Of a stretch of 64,000 nt of DNA, positions 9,114-16,712 are shown in pieces. The translations under genes and the position numbers were made by a program. How positions within the stretch are numbered: position 1 is the first letter of the stretch; each line of letters starts with the position of its first letter. The notes beneath the pieces are model-generated. The model did no database searches and had not been told where the DNA came from. It saw nothing but the letters and a program-made list of their open reading frames with translations. Source of the stretch: Pyrinomonadaceae bacterium (GTDB lineage: Bacteria; Acidobacteriota; Blastocatellia; Pyrinomonadales; Pyrinomonadaceae); NCBI GenBank assembly GCA_019186825.1, contig JABARP010000002.1, positions 1-64,000 on the forward strand, written 5' to 3'.

Positions 9114-9764
9114 ATGGCCTACGAGAAAGTTTTTTTCTTTGATGTGGATAATACGCTGCTCGATAACGATCGCGTATCGGCGGCTCTCCGCGATTTTCTA
9201 AAGATCGAGGTCGGCGAACAGAGAACGGCGACGTATTGGAAGATCTTTGAAGAACTACGTCGCGAACTCGGCTATGCGGATTATCTCGGGGCACTGCAGC
9301 GTTATCGTGAACAGTTTCCGTACGAATCGCATGTCCTTGCATTGTCGAATTATCTGATCAATTATCCGTTCGCGAACCGCCTTTTTCCGAACTCGCTTGA
9401 TGTTATCGATAAGTTCAAAAAGATGGGGCCCGTCGTGATCCTTACGGATGGTGACGCTGTCTTCCAACCGCGAAAGATCGAGCGTTCTGGCCTTGGCGAG
9501 ACAGTCGAGAACAACGTGCTCATCTACATTCATAAGGAGCACGAACTCGCAGACATCGAGCGTCGCTATCCTGCGGAACACTATTACCTTTTTGACGATA
9601 AGCTTCGGATCCTGACCGCGATCAAACAGCAGTGGCACGAGCGGATCACGACCGTCTTCGTCAAACAAGGGCATTATGCCGCCGACACGGCAGAGATCGC
9701 TCAATATCCCGACGCCGATATCTCGATCGATCGGATCGGCGACGCTCTTAATTTAAACATTTAG
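9114..9764 (+). CDS. HAD-superfamily hydrolase
   Basis: 216 residues, cytoplasmic. All four HAD motifs are visible: DVDNT near residue 10 (nucleophile Asp and general acid Asp), TDGD in motif II, the Lys in PRKIERSGL (motif III) and FDDK (motif IV). The helical cap sits between motifs I and II (C1 type). The substrate is unknown. In Pseudomonas the HAD phosphatase MupP dephosphorylates MurNAc-6P in an alternative recycling route, so a sugar-phosphate phosphatase would suit this operon. But with MurQ present, such an activity would compete, and another substrate is equally possible. Confidence 0.85.
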   Translation: MAYEKVFFFDVDNTLLDNDRVSAALRDFLKIEVGEQRTATYWKIFEELRRELGYADYLGALQRYREQFPYESHVLALSNYLINYPFANRLFPNSLDVIDKFKKMGPVVILTDGDAVFQPRKIERSGLGETVENNVLIYIHKEHELADIERRYPAEHYYLFDDKLRILTAIKQQWHERITTVFVKQGHYAADTAEIAQYPDADISIDRIGDALNLNI

Positions 9765-9776
9765 CGAATACGGCCA

Positions 9777-11294
9777 ATGGGAATACTCGACCTTGTAATC
9801 ATCTTCGGCTATCTGATCGGCATCACGGCCTTTGGAGTTCTCTTTTCGGGAAAGCAGGAGACGACTGAGGATTATTTTGTCGGCGACCGGAGTGTGCCCT
9901 GGTGGGCGATCGCGATGTCGATCGTCGCGACCGAGACCAGCACGATCACATTCGTCTCCGTGCCCGGCATTGCGTTCGCGAAGGGCGGAAATTTTCAATT
10001 CCTGCAACTCGTCTTCGGCTATCTGCTTGGCCGCATCGTCATCTCTCTACTCTTTATTCCGCTCTATTTTAAGGGCGAGCTACTGACGGTCTATGAACTC
10101 CTCGGCGACAGGTTCGGGCGACGCGTAAAGATGCTCGCATCGGCGCTCTTCGTCGTAATGCGGAATATTGCTGACGGTATTCGACTCCTGCTTACGGCGA
10201 TCGTACTTGCGGCCGTCTGGACGTCGTTCTATCCGAATACGGATCCTGCGACCGTGATCGTTGCATCGATCGTTCTGCTCGGACTCGTAATGATCGTTTT
10301 CACATTCTACGGCGGAATGGAAGCGGTCATTTGGGTAGAGGTCGTGCAGCTCGTGATCTATATCGGCGGTGCCGCGGCGGCCGCTGTCGTACTCATCCAG
10401 AACATCGACGGAGGGCTTTCGGGAACCATTGCTCTTGGTGAGCAGTTCAACAAATTCAGTGTTTTTGACTTCGGCTGGGACATCACAAAAACTTACACAT
10501 TTTGGTCAGGGCTTTTGGGCGGTTGCTTCCTCACGATGTCAACACACGGAACTGACCAATACCTCGTCCAACGTTATCTGTGCACGAGCAAGCCATTTTC
10601 GGCAGCGGCAGCCTTGCTCTCGTCCGGACTCGTCGTGCTCGGACAGTTTATCGGTTTCCTGTTCATCGGCGTTCTGCTCTTCGCGTTCTACGCACCGTAT
10701 AAGGCCGCGGAATACGTGCAGGCCGGAGTTGCAGGTTCGGGCATTGCCGCAACTTTCCCATTCCTAAAAGGCGATCAGGTCTTCCCGAATTTCATTACGG
10801 AACATATGCCCGCGGGCTTGTCAGGACTCGTCGTTGCCGCGATCTTTGCCGCTGCATTGTCCTCTTCGCTAAACTCAATTGCGGCAACCGCGGTGAACGA
10901 TCTATACAAACCCTTCGCCCCAGAAGCGAGCGATCGAAAGATCGTTAAGATAGCCGGCTGGCTGACGGTTATCGTTGGAATTGTGCAGATCGTGATCGCG
11001 GTTGGTTTTATGAGTTCAGGAGAATCGGCTTTGGCCCTTGCTCTCTCCGTCGCCTCGTTGATAAACGGTCCGATTCTCGGCGTATTTCTCGTCGGGACGC
11101 TTATCAAGCGTGCGAAGGAGGTTCATGCCCTTTTCGGCATGATCGCAAGCATCTGCGTAATGGTCTATATTCTGCTCGCGACGAAGATCGCGTGGACCTG
11201 GTACGCATTTATCGGCAGCCTCGTCACGCTCATCGTCGCCTGGCTCGCGTCAATTATTTTTACACAACGATCAAATGATGAAGTCATTAGTTAG
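9777..11294 (+). CDS. Sodium:solute symporter (SSS family), probable amino-sugar importer
   Basis: 505 residues with about 13 hydrophobic segments. The N-terminus (GLxxxTTEDYFVGDRSVPWW-like, residues about 25-45) and the following ATETSTITFVSVPG segment are classic SSS/SglT features. It starts 12 bases after the HAD gene and its last 20 bases overlap nagZ. A sodium-driven importer between murQ and nagZ is best explained as the uptake system for MurNAc and/or GlcNAc freed by the secreted enzymes; an SSS-type MurNAc transporter next to MurK and MurQ has been described in Tannerella forsythia (murTKQ). Sialic acid or glucose relatives belong to the same family, so the substrate is an inference. 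Confidence 0.9.
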   Translation: MGILDLVIIFGYLIGITAFGVLFSGKQETTEDYFVGDRSVPWWAIAMSIVATETSTITFVSVPGIAFAKGGNFQFLQLVFGYLLGRIVISLLFIPLYFKGELLTVYELLGDRFGRRVKMLASALFVVMRNIADGIRLLLTAIVLAAVWTSFYPNTDPATVIVASIVLLGLVMIVFTFYGGMEAVIWVEVVQLVIYIGGAAAAAVVLIQNIDGGLSGTIALGEQFNKFSVFDFGWDITKTYTFWSGLLGGCFLTMSTHGTDQYLVQRYLCTSKPFSAAAALLSSGLVVLGQFIGFLFIGVLLFAFYAPYKAAEYVQAGVAGSGIAATFPFLKGDQVFPNFITEHMPAGLSGLVVAAIFAAALSSSLNSIAATAVNDLYKPFAPEASDRKIVKIAGWLTVIVGIVQIVIAVGFMSSGESALALALSVASLINGPILGVFLVGTLIKRAKEVHALFGMIASICVMVYILLATKIAWTWYAFIGSLVTLIVAWLASIIFTQRSNDEVIS

Positions 11295-13107
11295 CTCCGT
11301 CCTTGTTTTAGCTTTTCTTTTGAATGGAGCTCTTTTTGCTGCGGGCGTCCAGGCGAAGCCGTCGCCGAACAAGTTCGCACCGGCAGCAAAAGACTGGAAA
11401 AAAGCGGAGAAGCTTCTCAAGAAGATGTCGGTCGAGGAGAAGGTCGGCCAGCTGATACAGATCGGCGTGAATGCCCGATTTGCGAACCGCGACAGCGCCT
11501 ATTATAAGGAGCTAAAACGCCAGGTCGTCGACAACAAGATCGGCGGCATCATCTTTTTTGGTGCTCCGATCTACGAAACCTCGATCCTGATCAACCGAAT
11601 GCAGGCGGAAGCAAAGCTCCCCCTGCTGATGGCATTGGACGCTGAGACCGGCGTTGGGATGCGTTTTGCCGACGCGGTGAATTTTCCGTGGGCGATGGCC
11701 GTGGCCGCGACCGGTGAACCCGATTACGCACGGCGGATCGGCGTGATCACGGGCCGTGAAGCTCGTGCGATGGGCTTTCAGCACGTTTACGCGCCTGTGC
11801 TCGACGTAAACAATAACGCGGCGAATCCGGTAATAAACGTCCGAAGCTTCGGCGAAGATCCGCAGGACGTTGCACGCTTCGGCACGGCGTTTATCGACGG
11901 CGTTCAGAGCGAAAAGGCTATCGCCACGGCGAAACATTTTCCCGGACACGGCGACACCGCGGTCGATTCGCATCGCGGCTTGCCGATCATCGATCACTCG
12001 CTCGCTTCGCTCGAAAAGACGGAACTCGTACCGTTTCGTGCAGCGGTCAAAGACGGCGTCGCATCCGTTATGATCGCGCACATCGCACTCCCGCAGATCG
12101 ACAACGAAGTTGTAACTCCGCTCAAAAATTATCGCGGCGGCGATGCCGAAGCCGGGGCCGAGATCGTCGATCAAAAAGCGTACATTCCTGCAACGCTATC
12201 GAAAAAGGTACAGACAGATCTCTTGAGAAACGATATGGGCTTTAAGGGCCTTATCGTAACCGACGCAATGTCGATGAGCGGATTGACGTTATATTTTGAA
12301 CAGGGCGAGGCCGGTGTTCGAGCTTTTCTTGCCGGCTCCGACCTGCTCGAAAAACCTTCCGATCCGGACGCGATGATCGCCGGAATTCTCGCCGCAGTTA
12401 GGAGCGGACGCATCACACAGGAGCGGCTTGATGATTCGGTTCGGCGAATTCTTGCATGGAAATTTGCTGTCGGCCTTTTTGACAACAAGATCACGAATAT
12501 AGATGCGATGGACGAGATCATTTCGGGCCCGGAATCCCTCGCGCTCTCGGACGAAGTGGCAACAAAGGCCATCACGCTTGTCCGCAACGATGCAAAGGCG
12601 TTGCCGCTCGACCGCTCGAAGAAGATCGTTGTTCTCGGGCTTTCGAACGGATTCGATGGACCTGAAACGATGGGCTCTTTCGTCTCGACCCTTCGATCAA
12701 GCGGAGCGAAATTTTCGCCGTATTATCTTCAGGAGAATTCACTCGCCGAACAGACGGCGGCCGCTCGTCTCGCTGCCCTTGATGCTGATATCATTGTCGT
12801 CGGGCTTTACGGACGGGTCCGCTCCGGTGCGAAGAATAGCGTCGGAGTGCCCGAGAACGGTGCAGCGATCATTCGCGAGCTTCTCGCAAGCGGCAAGCAG
12901 GTTGTCGGCATCAGCTTTGGAAATCCTTATGTACTTGGCAGCTTTCCCGAAATGAAAACTTACGTTGTTGCTTACGGCGATATGTCCAGCCTGCAGCGCG
13001 CGTCCGCACGCTCGATCCTCGGCCTTCAGCCGATAACCGGCCGCCTGCCGATATCACTTCCGGGCCTCTATCCTCGGGGCACGGGCATCCAGGTATCTGC
13101 CCGATGA
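11275..13107 (+). CDS. nagZ: Exported GH3 beta-N-acetylglucosaminidase NagZ, two-domain type
   Basis: 610 residues with a signal peptide (MMKSLVSSVLVLAFLLNGALFAAG). The GH3 domain carries KHFPGHGDTAVDSHRGLP, with the Asp231-His233 acid/base dyad specific to NagZ, and the nucleophile Asp330 in GLIVTDAMSMSGL; these positions nearly coincide with the B. subtilis enzyme. The extra C-terminal domain (about 400-610) also matches the Bacillus two-domain form rather than the short cytoplasmic proteobacterial one. It removes GlcNAc from muropeptides outside the cytoplasm, creating non-reducing MurNAc ends for NamZ. It overlaps the symporter gene by 20 bases, and its stop overlaps the lysA start (ATGA). 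Start at 11275 or 11278 cannot be separated. Confidence 0.95.
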   Translation: MMKSLVSSVLVLAFLLNGALFAAGVQAKPSPNKFAPAAKDWKKAEKLLKKMSVEEKVGQLIQIGVNARFANRDSAYYKELKRQVVDNKIGGIIFFGAPIYETSILINRMQAEAKLPLLMALDAETGVGMRFADAVNFPWAMAVAATGEPDYARRIGVITGREARAMGFQHVYAPVLDVNNNAANPVINVRSFGEDPQDVARFGTAFIDGVQSEKAIATAKHFPGHGDTAVDSHRGLPIIDHSLASLEKTELVPFRAAVKDGVASVMIAHIALPQIDNEVVTPLKNYRGGDAEAGAEIVDQKAYIPATLSKKVQTDLLRNDMGFKGLIVTDAMSMSGLTLYFEQGEAGVRAFLAGSDLLEKPSDPDAMIAGILAAVRSGRITQERLDDSVRRILAWKFAVGLFDNKITNIDAMDEIISGPESLALSDEVATKAITLVRNDAKALPLDRSKKIVVLGLSNGFDGPETMGSFVSTLRSSGAKFSPYYLQENSLAEQTAAARLAALDADIIVVGLYGRVRSGAKNSVGVPENGAAIIRELLASGKQVVGISFGNPYVLGSFPEMKTYVVAYGDMSSLQRASARSILGLQPITGRLPISLPGLYPRGTGIQVSAR

Positions 13108-14492
13108 GCTGGCAGATCGAGGGATTTCTCGAAACTAGAAATGGCCATTTAACGATCGACGGCACCGATGTCGTTGAGTTGGCGCGCCAATTCGGGTCAC
13201 CGCTTTTCGTCTTTAGCGAGAAGCGTATCCGTCATAACATCGACCGCCTCAATCGGGTCGAGGATGTCATCGGCTGTCCCCTAAAACTTTGTTACGCCGC
13301 AAAGGCAATGTCCACGCTCGGTATTTTGCGCGCAGTAAAAGATGCGCAATGTGATATCGAGGTAAATTCCGGCGGCGAACTCTGGAAGGCCTTAAAGGCC
13401 GGATTTACCGGAGATCAGATCACCTTTAACGGGACGAGCAAGGAAGCCTGGGAGATCGAGCTCGCGATCGAGAATGATATTTACGCGATCCAGGTCGATT
13501 CTCTTTTCGAATTGTCCCTTATCGAGCAAGCTGCAAAACGCCTAGGAAAATGTGCGAACGCAAGCTTGCGTCTCGTCCCGGAGATCGAGTCCGATACGCA
13601 CTCTGGGCTGCAGACCGCGCTTCTTACTTCGAAGTTCGGAATGATGCCCGACGAGGCTTACGCGGCAGTTGCAGCACACGCCGATTCTCCGCACATAAAT
13701 ATCTGCGGCGTTCATCTGCATATCGGCTCGCAAAATCCCGACCCGACGGTTTATACGGCGGCATTTGAAACGCTCTTTTCAAGCTTGGTCCGCGTGTTCA
13801 GTGAAACGGGGCAGAAGCTTCAGCATATTAATTTGGGAGGCGGCTTCCCCGTAAGATATCTCGACGGTGAGATGGCCGACCTTGACCCGAAGCAGCGCGC
13901 TATGCTCGCCGCGGTTTACGAACCTGCCGATGCGATCCGTCCTGCGTGGGAAGCCGTTCGGCGCGCTGCAGAGACGGCAGGTGCGGAGCATCTTCTCGAC
14001 GGGCTTACGCTTCTTCTCGAACCGGGCCGTAGCATCATCGCAGACACGGGAATTTGCTTGACCACAGTTCGAAATGTAAAGTCACGCCCGAACGCGGAGC
14101 GAGGCGAAGACCGCTGGCTTCTTACCGATGCAGGATTCAACATTCTGCTCTCGATGGAAACCTACAAGTGGTACTACGAATTGATCTCCGCAGAGCGTGC
14201 TAATGCCGCTCACGATACGCTGTATAAGGTCGCAGGGCCTTTGTGCGACGGTGGTGATGTCTATTTTGATATCGAGGGTGAAGATCGCCTGCCCGAGTTC
14301 CGCAAACTCCCTTCGAATATCCAGCCGGGCGAAATTCTCGCGCTCTTGAATTGCGGTGCGTACTCGCTATCGCAAGCCTCACAATACAACGCACGGTTTC
14401 TTCCCGCTGTTGTGCTGATAAAGGCCGACGGTAACCCAACGCTCATTCGGCGGCGCGACAATTTCGAGGATCTGGTGGCTGCTGACCTTTAG
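13104..14492 (+). CDS. lysA: Diaminopimelate decarboxylase
   Basis: 462 residues, PLP-dependent fold III. Lys67 in KLCYAAKAMS is the expected Schiff-base lysine; HLHIGSQ, the glycine loop NLGGGFPV, EPGRSII and the GPLCDGGDV motif (catalytic Cys from the partner subunit) follow in the standard order. It converts meso-DAP to L-lysine. It is the last gene of the salvage operon and overlaps nagZ by four bases (ATGA), so it is translated with cell-wall recycling enzymes. That suggests that it handles DAP recovered from stem peptides, or simply that biosynthesis and recycling are linked. At 462 residues it is somewhat longer than the usual 420. Related decarboxylases cannot be excluded fully, but the SKFGM and HIGSQ motifs favour LysA. 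Confidence 0.88.
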   Translation: MSWQIEGFLETRNGHLTIDGTDVVELARQFGSPLFVFSEKRIRHNIDRLNRVEDVIGCPLKLCYAAKAMSTLGILRAVKDAQCDIEVNSGGELWKALKAGFTGDQITFNGTSKEAWEIELAIENDIYAIQVDSLFELSLIEQAAKRLGKCANASLRLVPEIESDTHSGLQTALLTSKFGMMPDEAYAAVAAHADSPHINICGVHLHIGSQNPDPTVYTAAFETLFSSLVRVFSETGQKLQHINLGGGFPVRYLDGEMADLDPKQRAMLAAVYEPADAIRPAWEAVRRAAETAGAEHLLDGLTLLLEPGRSIIADTGICLTTVRNVKSRPNAERGEDRWLLTDAGFNILLSMETYKWYYELISAERANAAHDTLYKVAGPLCDGGDVYFDIEGEDRLPEFRKLPSNIQPGEILALLNCGAYSLSQASQYNARFLPAVVLIKADGNPTLIRRRDNFEDLVAADL

Positions 14493-14494
14493 CC

Positions 14495-15991
14495 TTACAC
14501 TTCCGCTGCCGCGATCAGGTGAATGAGTCCGTTTCGGGCCGATTCCGAGAGAGTCGAAAGATCGGTAACGGCAGAGCTCAAGTTTGCGAGCGACGTTACC
14601 CGTCGGCTTTCGTCTCGAATTTCAACTATCGCAGTGATCGCTTTTTCGGCGGTCGTGGTCGCGATGGCGGTCTCACCAAGGTCGTTGTGCCTCTTCGCGA
14701 CCTCGATCAGCAAATCAGCCTTTGCCGAGATCTGCGGCACAGTGTCGGTTATCGTCTCGGCTTCGTCAAGGACCTCCGGAACCTTTGAAGTCTCGCCCTT
14801 CAATGCCAACGTATCGACGATCGAGATAAGTGTCTCGGCCTGGTCGTAAGCTTCTTCCTGCAGCAACGCGGTTTCACGGGCCTTTTCGACATTGCCCGTT
14901 GTGGCAAGTATCTGGGCGATCTCGCTGATTCCCTTTGCGGCTTCGCGTTCGTCGATATTCCTCTTCGCGGTCTCGATCCCGCGATCTGCATAGCCGAATC
15001 CCGCGAACTGCACGGCGATCGCCGTCCAGATCGAGTTACGCGCACGACTGTCGCGCGTCTCCTTTTCCTGTTGGCCTTCCAATATCTCGAACGCCTCTTC
15101 AAGATCGTTCAGAGCGTCATCGGCATGGCCTGTATTAGAAAGATGGCGTGCAAAAGCGAGCAGCGTTCCGGCAAACTGCGTCTTGTCCGTTATCTCGCCT
15201 AGAGCCTTTTCTGCAAGGTCATTGCTGCCCGACTGAAGCAGGCCGAGTGCAGAACTGCCCAGATAAAAATCTTTGTGCGAGCTTTCGATCTTCGCCGCAA
15301 AATCGTGAGCTTTCTGAAAAGTCTTGACTGCGAGGTCACGCCGCTCGGCGGCAATAAACAGATTTCCCGTCTCGCAAACGCCACGCACTTGCTCTTCCGG
15401 ATGCTCGACCTCGTCGGCTGCATCGACGCTTGCCTCAAGCAGCGAAACCGCATCATCCGCACGCTTCTGTTCGATCCATTTCGCGGCGATCTGCTGATAC
15501 GCTTGGATCCGAGCAGATGAGAATTCGACCGCGCCGACTGCCGTTTTTGCGTCCTCAACGCTTCCGTTCTCTGCTTCCGCGGAGGCGATCGCGGCATCAA
15601 CAAAATCGGGCTGGGTCATTTGCGACGCGATGTCGCGCGCAAGTTCAAGATCGCCCGACGCCGCCTTCGCCATGCCGAACCGCTCAAGGGCGAGCAGACG
15701 CATGCCGTCATCCTCGATCGCGTCAACAAGCTGAAGAGCATATTCGTTATCGTCCGTTTCGACACATTTTTGTGCGACCGAAGCGATCAATTTGTCGCGC
15801 GTGAATGGGTCATCGACCGTGTTCGCCAATTCCGCAGCCAGATCGACCTCGCCTCGCGACAAGTATAGCGGGACGACGGCCGACATCGATTCCGCCTGGC
15901 CGTCGGCGGTATGAATGCGTTCGCCGATGAATGCCGCCGCCGCCAGCAGATCACGCTCGGCATCGTCGCGAGAGATAAAGGTTGAACTCAT
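14495..15991 (-). CDS. Acidic alpha-solenoid repeat protein of unknown function
   Basis: 498 residues with no signal peptide or membrane segment. It is almost entirely helical, Ala/Glu/Asp-rich, and built of roughly 33-40-residue TPR-like helix pairs (for example DLELARDIASQM, RRDLAVKTFQKAHDF, HADDALNDLEEAFEIL, NVEKARETALLQEEAYDQ). Such solenoids are protein-interaction scaffolds. It starts four bases after the HAD gene (15995-16693) and probably shares its transcript; its stop is two bases from the converging lysA stop. No catalytic motif was seen and I do not recognise a named family. Confidence 0.8.
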   Translation of the reverse strand: MSSTFISRDDAERDLLAAAAFIGERIHTADGQAESMSAVVPLYLSRGEVDLAAELANTVDDPFTRDKLIASVAQKCVETDDNEYALQLVDAIEDDGMRLLALERFGMAKAASGDLELARDIASQMTQPDFVDAAIASAEAENGSVEDAKTAVGAVEFSSARIQAYQQIAAKWIEQKRADDAVSLLEASVDAADEVEHPEEQVRGVCETGNLFIAAERRDLAVKTFQKAHDFAAKIESSHKDFYLGSSALGLLQSGSNDLAEKALGEITDKTQFAGTLLAFARHLSNTGHADDALNDLEEAFEILEGQQEKETRDSRARNSIWTAIAVQFAGFGYADRGIETAKRNIDEREAAKGISEIAQILATTGNVEKARETALLQEEAYDQAETLISIVDTLALKGETSKVPEVLDEAETITDTVPQISAKADLLIEVAKRHNDLGETAIATTTAEKAITAIVEIRDESRRVTSLANLSSAVTDLSTLSESARNGLIHLIAAAEV

Positions 15992-15994
15992 ATT

Positions 15995-16693
15995 CTACTC
16001 GGTAGCAAAAACGAGACGGATCGATTCCGGAAACCAATCACGAAGGTCGTTCGAAGTTGCTCTGGCTCCCGCGGCACGCATCTTGTCCGCAGGAACAGTA
16101 TTCGTCACACCCAACGCCTGAAGGTCCGCTTTGACCGCCGCGGCAACTCCCGGCGGGCTGTCCTCGATCACGACGCACTCCTCGCGCGTCATCGGCAAAT
16201 GGCCAGCAGATGTCCGCACGGCGTCGATCATTCGAAATCCGAGATCGTAACATTCAGGATCAGGTTTGCATTTCGAGACATCTGCAGCAGACACGATCGT
16301 TGAGAAATATCGCCTCAGATTGGCCGTTTCAAGAACGTGCTCGATCTCGCTCAGGTTCGCCATGCTAACGATGCCGAGCGTGTAAACTCGCGCCATCTTC
16401 TCGATAAAACCCTCGATGCCATCAAAGAGCGGAAGCTTCTCCGAAACCTCACGACGCCACACAGCCGTCTTCGCCGAGACGATCTCCGCGCATTCATCAT
16501 CCGAAACGGTTTTTGCGACCCGCTCGAACGCCGCACGGACGAACGTCTTGTCGTCCATACCGAGCGAATCGTAGTAATCCTCTTCCGTGAGATCGACACC
16601 GCGCTCCTTTAGCACGGACTGATATGCACGCATTTGTATCGGCTCATCATCGATGATCACGCCGTTAAAATCCATCAGAATCGCTTTGATCAT
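15995..16693 (-). CDS. HAD hydrolase, beta-phosphoglucomutase/phosphoglycolate phosphatase-like, with altered motif I
   Basis: 232 residues. Motif I reads DFNGVIID (nucleophile Asp8 kept, but the second Asp, normally the general acid/base, is Asn). A helical cap follows (about 15-85), then SMAN in motif II, KCKPDPECY (Lys, motif III) and EDSPPGV (acidic motif IV). The Asp-to-Asn change should weaken classical phosphatase or mutase chemistry unless another residue compensates. It lies between a GlcD-like oxidase (19 bases upstream) and the solenoid gene (three bases downstream). A phosphoglycolate phosphatase feeding a glycolate oxidase would make sense of that pairing, but the motif change makes this uncertain. 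Confidence 0.83.
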   Translation of the reverse strand: MIKAILMDFNGVIIDDEPIQMRAYQSVLKERGVDLTEEDYYDSLGMDDKTFVRAAFERVAKTVSDDECAEIVSAKTAVWRREVSEKLPLFDGIEGFIEKMARVYTLGIVSMANLSEIEHVLETANLRRYFSTIVSAADVSKCKPDPECYDLGFRMIDAVRTSAGHLPMTREECVVIEDSPPGVAAAVKADLQALGVTNTVPADKMRAAGARATSNDLRDWFPESIRLVFATE

Positions 16694-16712
16694 AAGGCCT
16701 CTTCTTGAAACG

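Noticed and set aside
9114-9764. Naming the HAD gene mupP
   Set aside because: Only the superfamily motifs match; the presence of murQ argues against the MupP route, so no symbol is given.
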